A stretch of DNA of 64,000 nt from Catenulispora sp. MAP5-51 (GTDB taxonomy: Bacteria > Actinomycetota > Actinomycetes > Streptomycetales > Catenulisporaceae). A program made the translations under genes and the position numbers. The notes under the pieces are model-generated. The model saw only the letters and a program-made list of their open reading frames with translations, had not been told where the DNA came from and did not search any database. The stretch lies in assembly GCF_041261205.1 (NCBI RefSeq), contig NZ_JBGCCH010000001.1, positions 806,001 to 870,000 on the forward strand, read 5' to 3'. Of this stretch, positions 23,460 through 30,689 are shown in pieces (within the stretch, counting starts at the first letter, position 1; every line of letters begins with the position of its first letter).

Positions 23460-24068
23460 ATGAAGATCGCCGTCTACGGAGCCTCCGGCATGATCGGCAG
23501 CCGGGTGGTGGCCGAGGCCCTGACCCGCGGCCACGACGTCACCGGCATCACCCGCTCCGGCGGCGCCCTGCCCGAGGGCGTGCGCGCACTCCAGGCCGAC
23601 GCCGGCGACGCCGAGTCCGCCAAGCGCGTCGCGGCCGACGCCGACGTGGTCGTCTCGGCCATCGGCCCCAGCCGCACCGGCGGCGACCGCCGCGAGTTCC
23701 TGGCCCAGCTGCGCACCCTGTCCGAGAACCTCGGCGACGCGCGCCTGCTCGTCGTCGGCGGCGCGGGCTCGCTGCTGGTCAACGGCCACCGCCTGGTCGA
23801 CGACCCGGAGTTCCCCGACCTGTACAAGGCCGAGGCCCTCATCGGCGCCGAGGCCCTGGACTACATCCGCGGCCTCGGCGACAGCGCGGACTGGACCTTC
23901 TTCAGCCCGGCCCCGGTGATCCAGCCGGGCACCCGCACCGGCACGTACAAGACCGAGGCCGACTCCCCCGCCGGCGACACCATCTCCGCCGAGGACTACG
24001 CGGTCGCGATGCTGGACGAGATCGAGAAGCCCGCCTACCGGCGGCAGCGGTTCACCGCGGCCAACTGA
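23460..24068 (+). CDS. NAD(P)-binding atypical short-chain reductase (NmrA/YwnB-like)
   Basis: A 202-residue Rossmann-fold protein. MKIAVYGASGMIGSRVV is the dinucleotide-binding motif, and VVVSAIGPSRTGG, LLVVGGAGSL and WTFFSPAP follow, as in the NAD(P)H-binding atypical SDR group. Such proteins reduce or sense quinone-like or flavin substrates. It follows the divergent HxlR regulator, which probably induces it under electrophile or redox stress. GAGGGAG lies close upstream of the ATG. Confidence 0.87.
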   Translation: MKIAVYGASGMIGSRVVAEALTRGHDVTGITRSGGALPEGVRALQADAGDAESAKRVAADADVVVSAIGPSRTGGDRREFLAQLRTLSENLGDARLLVVGGAGSLLVNGHRLVDDPEFPDLYKAEALIGAEALDYIRGLGDSADWTFFSPAPVIQPGTRTGTYKTEADSPAGDTISAEDYAVAMLDEIEKPAYRRQRFTAAN

Positions 24069-24111
24069 GGCTGACTGAGGCCGACGACTCTACCGGCCGG
24101 CCGGCAGCCGA

Positions 24112-24927
24112 TCAGGGCCGCGCAGCCAGGGCGTCGATGAGCCCGCCGAGTGCGGCGGGCGCGTCGACGTGGGCGAGGTGTCCCTGTCCGGGCAGCTTCT
24201 CGACACGGGCGGGCTGGGCGTGGCCCTGGCGGATGCGGCGCCGGACGTCCTCGGACGACGTGCCGTACGGTGCCGTGCCGATGCTGGTCTCGCCGATGAT
24301 CAGGTCGACGCGTCGCGCGTGCTCGGCGAGCGTGTCCGGCGGCGGCAGTTCGTTGAGCGCGGTCAGTTCGGCGTGCAGGGGCTCGCTCAGGCGCCGCAGC
24401 GTTTGCCAGTCTTGCGGGTTCGACCGCAGGGCTTCGACGTGCTCGGCGGGGAAGCCCGAGATCAGCGTGTTGACGATCTCGACGCTGCGGTCCCGGTCCC
24501 GGTCGGCGGCAGCCTGCGCGAGCTGGGGCAGCGCGTCGTGCGCGAACGGGGCGATGACCGGTTCGTAGGCGATGACCTGCGGCACCGGCCTGCCGCCGGC
24601 CACCAGGAGGGCGATCAGGCCGCCGTAGCTCCAGCCGAACAGGGCCTCGGTCCCGGGGAGCGCGTCCAGGACCGCGAGCACGTCGGACACCTCGGCGTGG
24701 AGCGTATAGCCGGACGGCAGCGGACCGGACGGCGCGCGCCCGCGCCGGTTGAGCACGGCCACGGAGGGCCAGGCGTGGATCGAGCGGGCGACGTGGCGCC
24801 AGCCGTGGGCGTCGCTCATGACGCCGGGGACCATCACCAGGCCCGGCGCGTCGGCGTCTCCGTATATGTCGACGGTGACCGTGGAGTCCTGGGAGACCGG
24901 CACCGTTTTCTGAATCGATCGCTCCAT
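24112..24927 (-). CDS. Alpha/beta-fold hydrolase
   Basis: A 271-residue hydrolase. The nucleophile elbow is FGWSYGG; the oxyanion region is GLVMVPGVMSD; the catalytic His is in LPGQGHLAHVD. The substrate is unknown. I chose ATG 24927: a -10-like CATAAT lies 6 nt upstream on the minus strand and no ribosome binding site is present, so the mRNA is probably leaderless. ATG 24966 is in frame but would overlap the divergent TetR gene. A TetR-type dyad lies between the two starts. Confidence 0.86.
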   Translation of the reverse strand: MERSIQKTVPVSQDSTVTVDIYGDADAPGLVMVPGVMSDAHGWRHVARSIHAWPSVAVLNRRGRAPSGPLPSGYTLHAEVSDVLAVLDALPGTEALFGWSYGGLIALLVAGGRPVPQVIAYEPVIAPFAHDALPQLAQAAADRDRDRSVEIVNTLISGFPAEHVEALRSNPQDWQTLRRLSEPLHAELTALNELPPPDTLAEHARRVDLIIGETSIGTAPYGTSSEDVRRRIRQGHAQPARVEKLPGQGHLAHVDAPAALGGLIDALAARP

Positions 24928-24934
24928 AAGTTGA

Positions 24935-24956
24935 TTATGGAGCAGACGCTCTATAA
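24935..24956. promoter_or_regulatory. TetR-type dyad covering both divergent -10 boxes
   Basis: The arms TTATGGAGC and GCTCTATAA pair in eight of nine positions around AGAC. The plus-strand TATAAT (24952-24957) and minus-strand CATAAT (24939-24934) are the apparent -10 boxes of the two leaderless genes, so a bound repressor would silence both. Confidence 0.65.
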
Positions 24957-24964
24957 TGCAACCC

Positions 24965-25579
24965 ATGATCGCATCCGGGCGGCGTGGCCGGCCTCGCGCC
25001 TTCGACCGCGACCGGGCGGTGCTGGCCGCGGCCCGCCTGTTCTGGGAGAGCGGCTATGCGGGGACTTCGACGCGCGCGCTCACCGACGCGATCGGGATCT
25101 CCACGTCGAGCCTGTACGCCGCGTTCGGCAGCAAGGCGGCCCTGTTCGAGGTCGCGGTGCGGACCTACGCCGAGCGCTACCGCGAGATCTACCGGGAAGC
25201 CGTAGCCGAACGCGAGGTCCTCACCGTCCTCGACCGCGTCCTGACACGCTCGGTCCACGAGTTCACCCAGCCCGCCGATGATCACCCCGGATGCCTGATC
25301 AGCAGCGCGGTGTTCGCTGACAGCGGCGAGGCGCTCGATGTCCGCTCCTACATCGCCGATCTCCACCGGGACAACGAGCAGATGCTCCGGGCCCGCATCG
25401 AACAGGCCGTGGACGAAGGGCAACTGCCCGCCGACACCTCGGCGGGCGCGCTCACCGGACTGGTCCAGGCGCTCTGGCACGGATTGTCCGTACGGTCCAC
25501 CCTCGGCGCGTCCCGCGACGAACTGCTCGCCGCGGCGAACCTCGCGCTCCGTCAGCTGACCGCCCTCACCCCGAGGTGA
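24965..25579 (+). CDS. TetR-family transcriptional regulator
   Basis: A 204-residue repressor. The N-terminal HTH is GYAGTSTRALTDAIGISTSSLYAAFGSKAALF (residues 30-61, in part). The C-terminal domain resembles the TetR_C_6/YcdC group, with DHPGCLISSAVFAD. A TATAAT ends 7 nt before ATG 24965, implying a leaderless mRNA; the in-frame ATG 24956 lies inside that box and is unlikely. Its probable target is the divergent hydrolase. It converges with and overlaps the propeller gene by 14 bp. Confidence 0.9.
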   Translation: MIASGRRGRPRAFDRDRAVLAAARLFWESGYAGTSTRALTDAIGISTSSLYAAFGSKAALFEVAVRTYAERYREIYREAVAEREVLTVLDRVLTRSVHEFTQPADDHPGCLISSAVFADSGEALDVRSYIADLHRDNEQMLRARIEQAVDEGQLPADTSAGALTGLVQALWHGLSVRSTLGASRDELLAAANLALRQLTALTPR

Positions 25580-26609
25580 CCGACGGCGAGAACGCGTTCG
25601 GCGCCAGCAGCGTCGCCTTCCCCGAGCCGTCGGCCGGCGCCGACCACACGTCGTACCCGCTGCCCCCGGACTGCGGGACCGCGTACATCACCGTGTGGTC
25701 GTCGAGCCAGGCGGCCTGGTCGTCGACGCTGCGCTGTTCGGCCAGCGGCGTCTCGGCCAGGGTCGCCAGGTTCAGCACCGTCAGGTGCCACATCTTCCAG
25801 GCGTCGTTCGACACCCGCTTCTTGAAGACGATCCGGGCGCCGTCCGGGGACAGCGACGGGCACTCGACGTTGTCGATCAGCGTCGTCAGGGTGTGGGCGG
25901 CGACGTCGCCGCGGACCAGCCAGGTGCGGCCGCCGGTGCCGAGGGTGGCGTAGAAGGTGTTGTCGTCGGCGGCGAAGGTCACGCCCCACAGGTTCTCGTC
26001 GACCGCGTGGTAGGGCTTGCCCTGCAAGGTGATCGCGAAAGTCTCCAGCGAGTCGGTCAGCTTCCCAGTGCTCAGGTCCAGGATCGAGGTCCGGGTGGAG
26101 AAGGCCGGTCCGTTGTAGGCGTCGCCGGCCACGAAGGTGGTCCAGGCGGCCATGCGGCCGTCGGCGGACAGGCGTGCGCGGTTCGGGATGCCCGGGGCCT
26201 GCAGCTTCTTGATCAGTTCGAAGGTCTTGTCGTAGACCGCGACGTCGGCGACGCGCACCAGATTGTCGTCGGCCCGCAGACACAACAGGATTCCGGACGC
26301 TGTGTAGGACCGGTCGCACTGGACGTTGGACAGCGTCGGGGTCCCCACGACGCTGCTGGAATCGGCGGAAAGGGGGCGTTCGGCGAGCGCGCCGTCGTCC
26401 GGACCCGCGACCGTCGTCTTGTACAGCAAGTACCCCGGGCCGGTGTTCAGGCCGGCCGGCTGGTCCAGGACCACCGTGCCCTTCACCCCCGCGCGCGCCG
26501 TCGGCCGGCCCTGATACGCCACGACCACCGCGGTACCGGCGATCGCCATCAGCAGGGCCACCGAGGCGATGAATATCTTCGTGCGATGTGGGGACTCTGA
26601 TATCGGCAC
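25566..26609 (-). CDS. Membrane-anchored beta-propeller (TolB/PD40-like) protein
   Basis: A 347-residue protein with one N-terminal hydrophobic helix (IFIASVALLMAIAGTAVVVAY), best read as a signal anchor. The remainder is beta-propeller-like, with blade motifs such as ARLSADGRMAAWTTF, WGVTFAADDNTFYATL and PSLSPDGARIVFKK, which match the PD40/TolB repeat. No catalytic residues are seen; it may be a ligand-binding or scaffold protein. The start GTG 26609 was chosen from the onset of the protein-like sequence; no clear ribosome binding site exists. Confidence 0.72.
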   Translation of the reverse strand: MPISESPHRTKIFIASVALLMAIAGTAVVVAYQGRPTARAGVKGTVVLDQPAGLNTGPGYLLYKTTVAGPDDGALAERPLSADSSSVVGTPTLSNVQCDRSYTASGILLCLRADDNLVRVADVAVYDKTFELIKKLQAPGIPNRARLSADGRMAAWTTFVAGDAYNGPAFSTRTSILDLSTGKLTDSLETFAITLQGKPYHAVDENLWGVTFAADDNTFYATLGTGGRTWLVRGDVAAHTLTTLIDNVECPSLSPDGARIVFKKRVSNDAWKMWHLTVLNLATLAETPLAEQRSVDDQAAWLDDHTVMYAVPQSGGSGYDVWSAPADGSGKATLLAPNAFSPSVTSG

Positions 26610-27009
26610 TGGCAGACGGTATCGCGTCGTGTGTCCGGTCGTGTACGGATACTGGCGTGAAGCCGGAATATCCCTACACCGTCGACGGCGAATCAGCACC
26701 GGCAACAACAGGAACGCCAGGAACCCGAAGACCGCTGGTTGCGGTTTGTTCGTGGGCTGACAGGCGCAGGCGCTTCTTGACGGCTTCGCGCGGGGTTGGC
26801 GGGATCCGTTGGTGGCGCGGGTCGGGGGTGGTGCTGGTTTCGCGGGGCGGCGGTGGTGTGGGCAGGTGGTCGGCTCTACTGCGACAGTCAAAGGCCACAG
26901 TCAAGAGCTTGAAGAGCGCCTCCGGCGGCGCCTGCGCGGCGAGCGCCCCCACCCCAGCCGCACCCACACGAGGAACTCACCCACACAGAGGTCGGGGGCG
27001 CCCACCTTC
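26610..27009. other. 400-bp stretch without a convincing gene
   Basis: The open frames here (for example a 97-codon minus frame from 26967 to 26674) are Pro/Arg/Thr-rich and show no family features or ribosome binding site. The segment holds the promoter of the propeller gene and the 3' flank of the epoxide hydrolase gene. It contains a near-repeat ACAGTCAAAG/ACAGTCAAGAG (about 26883-26906). It might be eroded sequence; nothing firmer can be said. Confidence 0.5.
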
Positions 27010-28050
27010 TCAGGCTCCGACCTCTACCGCACGTCGCAGATCCCTCACATAGGCATCAGGGTTCTCCCATGCGGCGAAGTGGCCGCCGGCATCGTGTTCC
27101 ACGTACTCGCGGACGTTCAGGAAGGCCTCGGCGTAGCTTCGTGGCTCCGGCTTGGTGTCGCGCGGGAACACCGAGAGCACGGTCGGGGTGTCGAGCCGGC
27201 CGGGCATCGTGGCTGGCTCGGTGTAGGACGCGAACGAGGTCCCGATGGTGCCGGTGAACCAGTAGGCGCTGACCCAGGTGAGGAGATCGTCGATGGTGAA
27301 GGCCCCGGCGTCGGACCATGCTTCCAGCTTCTCCACGATCCACGCCGCCAGGCCCGCCGGGGAGTCGCCGAGCGCGACGGCGAGGGTGTTCGGGCGCGTC
27401 GACTGCTCGGCGATGTAGCCGCCCTCGGCGCGGAACCACTGCCCGGTGCGGGCCAGGTAGGCCGCCGCGTCGGGGGCGAGTTTGGCCGGGTCGGCGGTGA
27501 GGGCGCGCTGCGGGGCGACGTTCGTCAGGTGCAGCGCGGCCACGCGGTCCGGGTGCTCGGCCGCGATGATCTCCGCGACGGTGCCGCCGACGTCGCCGCC
27601 GGACAGCGTGTAGCGCGGGTAGCCGAGTTCGGCGAGGGCCTCGGCGACGACCGCCGCGACGCGGTTGGCCGACATGCCCGGTTCGGTGAGCGGGGGCGCG
27701 AAGGGGAAGCCCGGCAGCGCGGGGACGACCACGTGCAGATCCGTCAGCAGCGGCAGCACGCGCTCGAAGCGCAGGACCGAGTCCGGCCAGCCGTGCAGCA
27801 GCACCACGACCGGGGCCCCGGGGTCGGCCGCGCGCTGGTGGATCACCCGCAGTTCGATGCCGCCGGCGGTGACCGGCTGCCAGGGGTACCCGCCGACGCG
27901 CTGCTCGTGCTCGCGCCAGTCGTAGCCGTCCGCCCAGCGCTCCAGCAGTTCGTCGAGCCGGCCGGCGGTGATCCCGCGGGTCCGGTCGCCGCTCCAGGGG
28001 GTGGCCACGCGCCGGGCCGCGCGGATCCGGGTGTACAGGTCGTCCGTCAT
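27010..28050 (-). CDS. Epoxide hydrolase (EHN-type alpha/beta hydrolase)
   Basis: A 346-residue protein of the epoxide hydrolase family with the N-terminal EHN region (WSGDRTRGITAGRLDELLERW, residues 19-39 in part). The oxyanion motif is LLHGWPDS and the nucleophile is Asp in SGGDVGG. GYIAEQSTRP and DSPAGLAAWI are family hallmarks, and the catalytic His is in HDAGGHFAAWE. It should open epoxides to diols. ATG 28050 lies within one end of a perfect 48-bp palindrome shared with a divergent TetR gene; no ribosome binding site is present, so it is probably leaderless. Confidence 0.92.
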   Translation of the reverse strand: MTDDLYTRIRAARRVATPWSGDRTRGITAGRLDELLERWADGYDWREHEQRVGGYPWQPVTAGGIELRVIHQRAADPGAPVVVLLHGWPDSVLRFERVLPLLTDLHVVVPALPGFPFAPPLTEPGMSANRVAAVVAEALAELGYPRYTLSGGDVGGTVAEIIAAEHPDRVAALHLTNVAPQRALTADPAKLAPDAAAYLARTGQWFRAEGGYIAEQSTRPNTLAVALGDSPAGLAAWIVEKLEAWSDAGAFTIDDLLTWVSAYWFTGTIGTSFASYTEPATMPGRLDTPTVLSVFPRDTKPEPRSYAEAFLNVREYVEHDAGGHFAAWENPDAYVRDLRRAVEVGA

Positions 28051-28093
28051 GTGTACGAGCATACACATCGATGTGTATGCTCGTACACATGAC
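28046..28093. promoter_or_regulatory. Perfect 48-bp palindrome holding both divergent promoters and start codons
   Basis: Each 24-bp half is the exact reverse complement of the other, centred between 28069 and 28070. One half reads ATGTGTATGCTCGTACACAT from 28071, followed by GAC. Both genes' ATG codons (28050 minus, 28089 plus) lie in it. TATGCT, 7 nt before each ATG, is the likely -10, so both mRNAs would be leaderless and identical over their first 5 nt. Confidence 0.9.
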
Positions 28094-28649
28094 TTCCCGC
28101 AACGCGGCCGCCACCAGGCAGCGGATCCTGGAGGAGGCCCGCCGCCAGTTCGCGCAGCACGGATACGCCGCGATCACGGTCAAGGGCGTGGCCGACGCGG
28201 CCGGCGTGTCGCCGAACCTGATCACGCGCTACTTCGGCGGCAAGGACGGCCTGTTCCTGGCGGCGGCCCGGGTGACGATCCCGGTCTCGGACTCCTTCGA
28301 CGGCGACCGCGCCGCCCTCGGCGAACGCCTGGCGGCGAGCATCGTGCAGCGCTGGTTCGGAGCACCCGGCGAGGATCCGCTGCTGGTGCTGCAACGGGCG
28401 TCGGGCGAGCGCCCCGAGGCGGCCGAAGCCCTGGCAACCTTCCTCGACGCGAACTCCCTGGAGCCGCTGCGGCAATACCTGCGCGCGAGCGGCCTGGACG
28501 AGGACCAGGCACGGGAGCGGGCCGCCGCGATCGACGCCTTCGTACTCGGCGTGTCGACGCGGCGACGGGTGCTGCGCTCGGAGCTCGGCGACGCGGAGGC
28601 ACTGCGGGTGTGGCTGGGGCGGACGATTCAGCGGCTGGCTGACGGGTGA
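28089..28649 (+). CDS. TetR-family transcriptional regulator
   Basis: A 186-residue repressor with an N-terminal HTH (YAAITVKGVADAAGVSPNLITRYFGGKDGLF, residues 26-56 in part) and a C-terminal domain like the TetR_C_20/PA-type group. It is divergent from the epoxide hydrolase gene, and the palindrome between them is almost certainly its operator, controlling both genes symmetrically. The inducer may be an epoxide or another electrophile (inference). The ATG at 28089 is chosen because the -10-like TATGCT lies 7 nt upstream. Confidence 0.92.
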   Translation: MTSRNAAATRQRILEEARRQFAQHGYAAITVKGVADAAGVSPNLITRYFGGKDGLFLAAARVTIPVSDSFDGDRAALGERLAASIVQRWFGAPGEDPLLVLQRASGERPEAAEALATFLDANSLEPLRQYLRASGLDEDQARERAAAIDAFVLGVSTRRRVLRSELGDAEALRVWLGRTIQRLADG

Positions 28650-28753
28650 GCCGCGGCCTGCCGCGCGATGTGCGGCCGGCCGGCGCGGCTTGGGGCCGGC
28701 CTGCGCCCGTTCCGCCAGCAATCCGCCGACAACCCGCCGACAATCCGTCGCCC

Positions 28754-29227
28754 CTACTCGACGATCCGCACCAAAGCCTCGGCGACCACGACCGGCTTCT
28801 CGATCCCCTCGGCCTCGACGACCTGCAGGCTCCGCACCTGGATCCCGCCGGGCACGCGGTCGGCGCCCTGGAGCGTGAGCCGCATCCGGACCCGGGTTCC
28901 GGACGGCAGGGGTGCCGGGAAGCGGACCTTGTCGTAGCCGTAGTTCAGGCCGTGCGCGAATCCCTCGAAGGACAGCAGGCTGTAGGAGAACTGCGGGCCC
29001 AGGGCCAGGGAGAACAGGCCGTGCGCGATGGTCGTGCCCAGCGGGCTGGCCGCGGCCCGCTCGGGGTCGACGTGGATCCACTGGTCGTCACCGGTCGCGG
29101 CGGCGAACGCGTCGATGCGTTCTTGGGTGATCGTGTACCAGTCGGTGGGCCCGATCTCCTTGCCGAGCAGGTCCTGCAGGTCCTCGTACGAGCTCGGGCG
29201 CACGGGCAGCCCGGTGATGTCAGTCAT
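28754..29227 (-). CDS. MaoC-family dehydratase
   Basis: A 157-residue hot-dog-fold enoyl-CoA hydratase-like protein. The catalytic pair is in FAAATGDDQWIHVDPERA (Asp and His), with the conserved PLGTTIAHGLF. It resembles single-domain actinobacterial MaoC proteins that hydrate enoyl-CoA or enoyl-ACP. It is divergent from an MFS transporter gene with a small dyad between. The specific pathway is unknown. Confidence 0.9.
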   Translation of the reverse strand: MTDITGLPVRPSSYEDLQDLLGKEIGPTDWYTITQERIDAFAAATGDDQWIHVDPERAAASPLGTTIAHGLFSLALGPQFSYSLLSFEGFAHGLNYGYDKVRFPAPLPSGTRVRMRLTLQGADRVPGGIQVRSLQVVEAEGIEKPVVVAEALVRIVE

Positions 29228-29238
29228 GGGCCGAGCCT

Positions 29239-29258
29239 ACTTGAGTCCGACGTCAAGT
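29239..29258. promoter_or_regulatory. Dyad ACTTGA-N8-TCAAGT between MaoC and MFS genes
   Basis: Perfect 6-bp arms. TTTAAT (29274-29279), 9 nt before the MFS ATG, may be a -10 on the plus strand. No regulator gene is adjacent, so the binding protein is unknown. Confidence 0.4.
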
Positions 29259-29288
29259 TCATCTGCCGTCCTGCTTTAATGGGGCGCG

Positions 29289-30689
29289 ATGAACCGCCTG
29301 GCTCCGCTGTCAGTACCCGCATTCCGCCGCTTCTGGGCCGGCCGCGTGCTGTCGGTCACCGGCACCGCGATGGCGCCGGTGGCGCTGGCCTTCGCCGTGC
29401 TGCGTCTGGGCGGGTCGGCGGCCGACCTGAGCTTCGTGCTGATGGCGAACGTCGGCGCCCAGGTGCTGTTCCTGCTCTTCGGCGGCGCGCTGGCCGACCG
29501 GGTGCCGCGCAGCAGGGTCCTGATCTTCGCCAACGTGGCCGCGGGCTGCGTCCAGGGCACGGTCGCGGCCGTCGTGCTGTCCGGAAGCGCGCGGGTCTTC
29601 GAGCTGGTGCTCCTGGCCTTCCTCGGCGGGACGGCCAACGCCTTCATCACCCCGGCCGCGCAGGGGACGGTCGCCCGGCTCGTCCCGGCCGCCCTGCGGC
29701 GCGACGCGAACGCCTTGCTGCGTATGGCGTTCAACGTGTTCAAGGTCGCCGGGCCGGCGATCGCGGGCGTGGTCGTCGCGACGGTCGGGCCGGGCTGGGC
29801 GATCGCGTGGGACGCGGCGACGTTCTTCGGCGCGGCACTGATCATGACCGGGCTGCCCGCCGAGGAGGTCACGGCCCGCGCGCAGAAGTTCACCGCGGGC
29901 CTGGCCGAGGGCGTGCGCGAATTCTGGGCGCGGCCCTGGCTGCGAATCGTGGTGGCCCAGAGCGCGGTGGGCGTACTCGGCTGGCTGGTCGGATTCCAGC
30001 TGCTCGGACCGGTGTACGCACTGCGCTCCCACGGCGGCGCGGTCGCCTGGGGCGAGATCTCGGCGGGGTTCGCCGTCGGTCTGCTGACGGGCTCCCTCGG
30101 CGCGTTCCTCTGGCGTCCACAGCGCGTCGGAGTCGTGATGGCGGCGGGATCGGCGTGCATGGCCGTGCCGCTCATCGCGATGGCGGCTGCGGCCCCGACG
30201 TGGGTCGTCGTGCTGGGCACGGCGACCGCCGGCATCGGCACCGACATGAGCATCCTGGCCTGGTCGACGTACCGCCAGCTGGCGATCCCCGACGAGCTGC
30301 TGGCCCGCATGAACGCGGTGAACGGACTCGTCCAGCTGCTGCCGATCCCCCTCGGCTACGCCGTGGCCGGCCCGCTCGCCGACGCCTTCGGCGTGGCACC
30401 GGTGCTGTGTGCGGCGGCGGCCTTGACGCTGGCGTCGGCGACGATGCCGCTCGCGTCGCGCGAGGTGCGCGCGATGAGGCTGGGGACCTTCGACGAACCT
30501 GAGAGCGACGGCTCTAAGAGCAATGAGCCTAAGAGCAACGTGCCTAAGCGCCCAGCAATCGCAATTGCAGCATCAACGCAAACCGCGACTCACTATCGCC
30601 GAGGTCCACATCCCCGATCTCCGCGATCCGGTGCAACCGATACCGGAACGTGTTCGGGTGGATGTGAACCGCCTCGGCCGCGGCGTTGA
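29289..30689 (+). CDS. MFS transporter (enterobactin-exporter-like) with extended C-terminus
   Basis: A 466-residue permease. The first about 400 residues carry 10-12 membrane helices and the MFS-1 style start RFWAGRVLSVTGTAMAPVALAF with GGALADRVPRSRVL as the loop motif. It is probably a drug or metabolite exporter. After about residue 405 the sequence turns into a charged, repetitive tail (SDGSKSNEPKSNVPK) and then low-complexity residues read from DNA antisense to the pucR-type gene, a 146-bp convergent overlap. The original stop was probably lost through 15-bp repeat expansion at 30514-30548, so the last about 45 residues are likely non-functional. Confidence 0.82.
   Translation: MNRLAPLSVPAFRRFWAGRVLSVTGTAMAPVALAFAVLRLGGSAADLSFVLMANVGAQVLFLLFGGALADRVPRSRVLIFANVAAGCVQGTVAAVVLSGSARVFELVLLAFLGGTANAFITPAAQGTVARLVPAALRRDANALLRMAFNVFKVAGPAIAGVVVATVGPGWAIAWDAATFFGAALIMTGLPAEEVTARAQKFTAGLAEGVREFWARPWLRIVVAQSAVGVLGWLVGFQLLGPVYALRSHGGAVAWGEISAGFAVGLLTGSLGAFLWRPQRVGVVMAAGSACMAVPLIAMAAAAPTWVVVLGTATAGIGTDMSILAWSTYRQLAIPDELLARMNAVNGLVQLLPIPLGYAVAGPLADAFGVAPVLCAAAALTLASATMPLASREVRAMRLGTFDEPESDGSKSNEPKSNVPKRPAIAIAASTQTATHYRRGPHPRSPRSGATDTGTCSGGCEPPRPRR
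30514..30548. repeat. 15-bp repeat at the MFS/PucR convergent junction
   Basis: Units CTAAGAGCAATGAGC and CTAAGAGCAACGTGC are followed by CTAAG. The last CTA is the complement of the TAG stop of the minus-strand PucR gene. Confidence 0.85.

Noticed and set aside
26674-26967. 97-codon minus-strand open frame in the 400-bp gap
   Set aside because: Composition is low-complexity Pro/Arg/Thr, there is no ribosome binding site and no recognised family.
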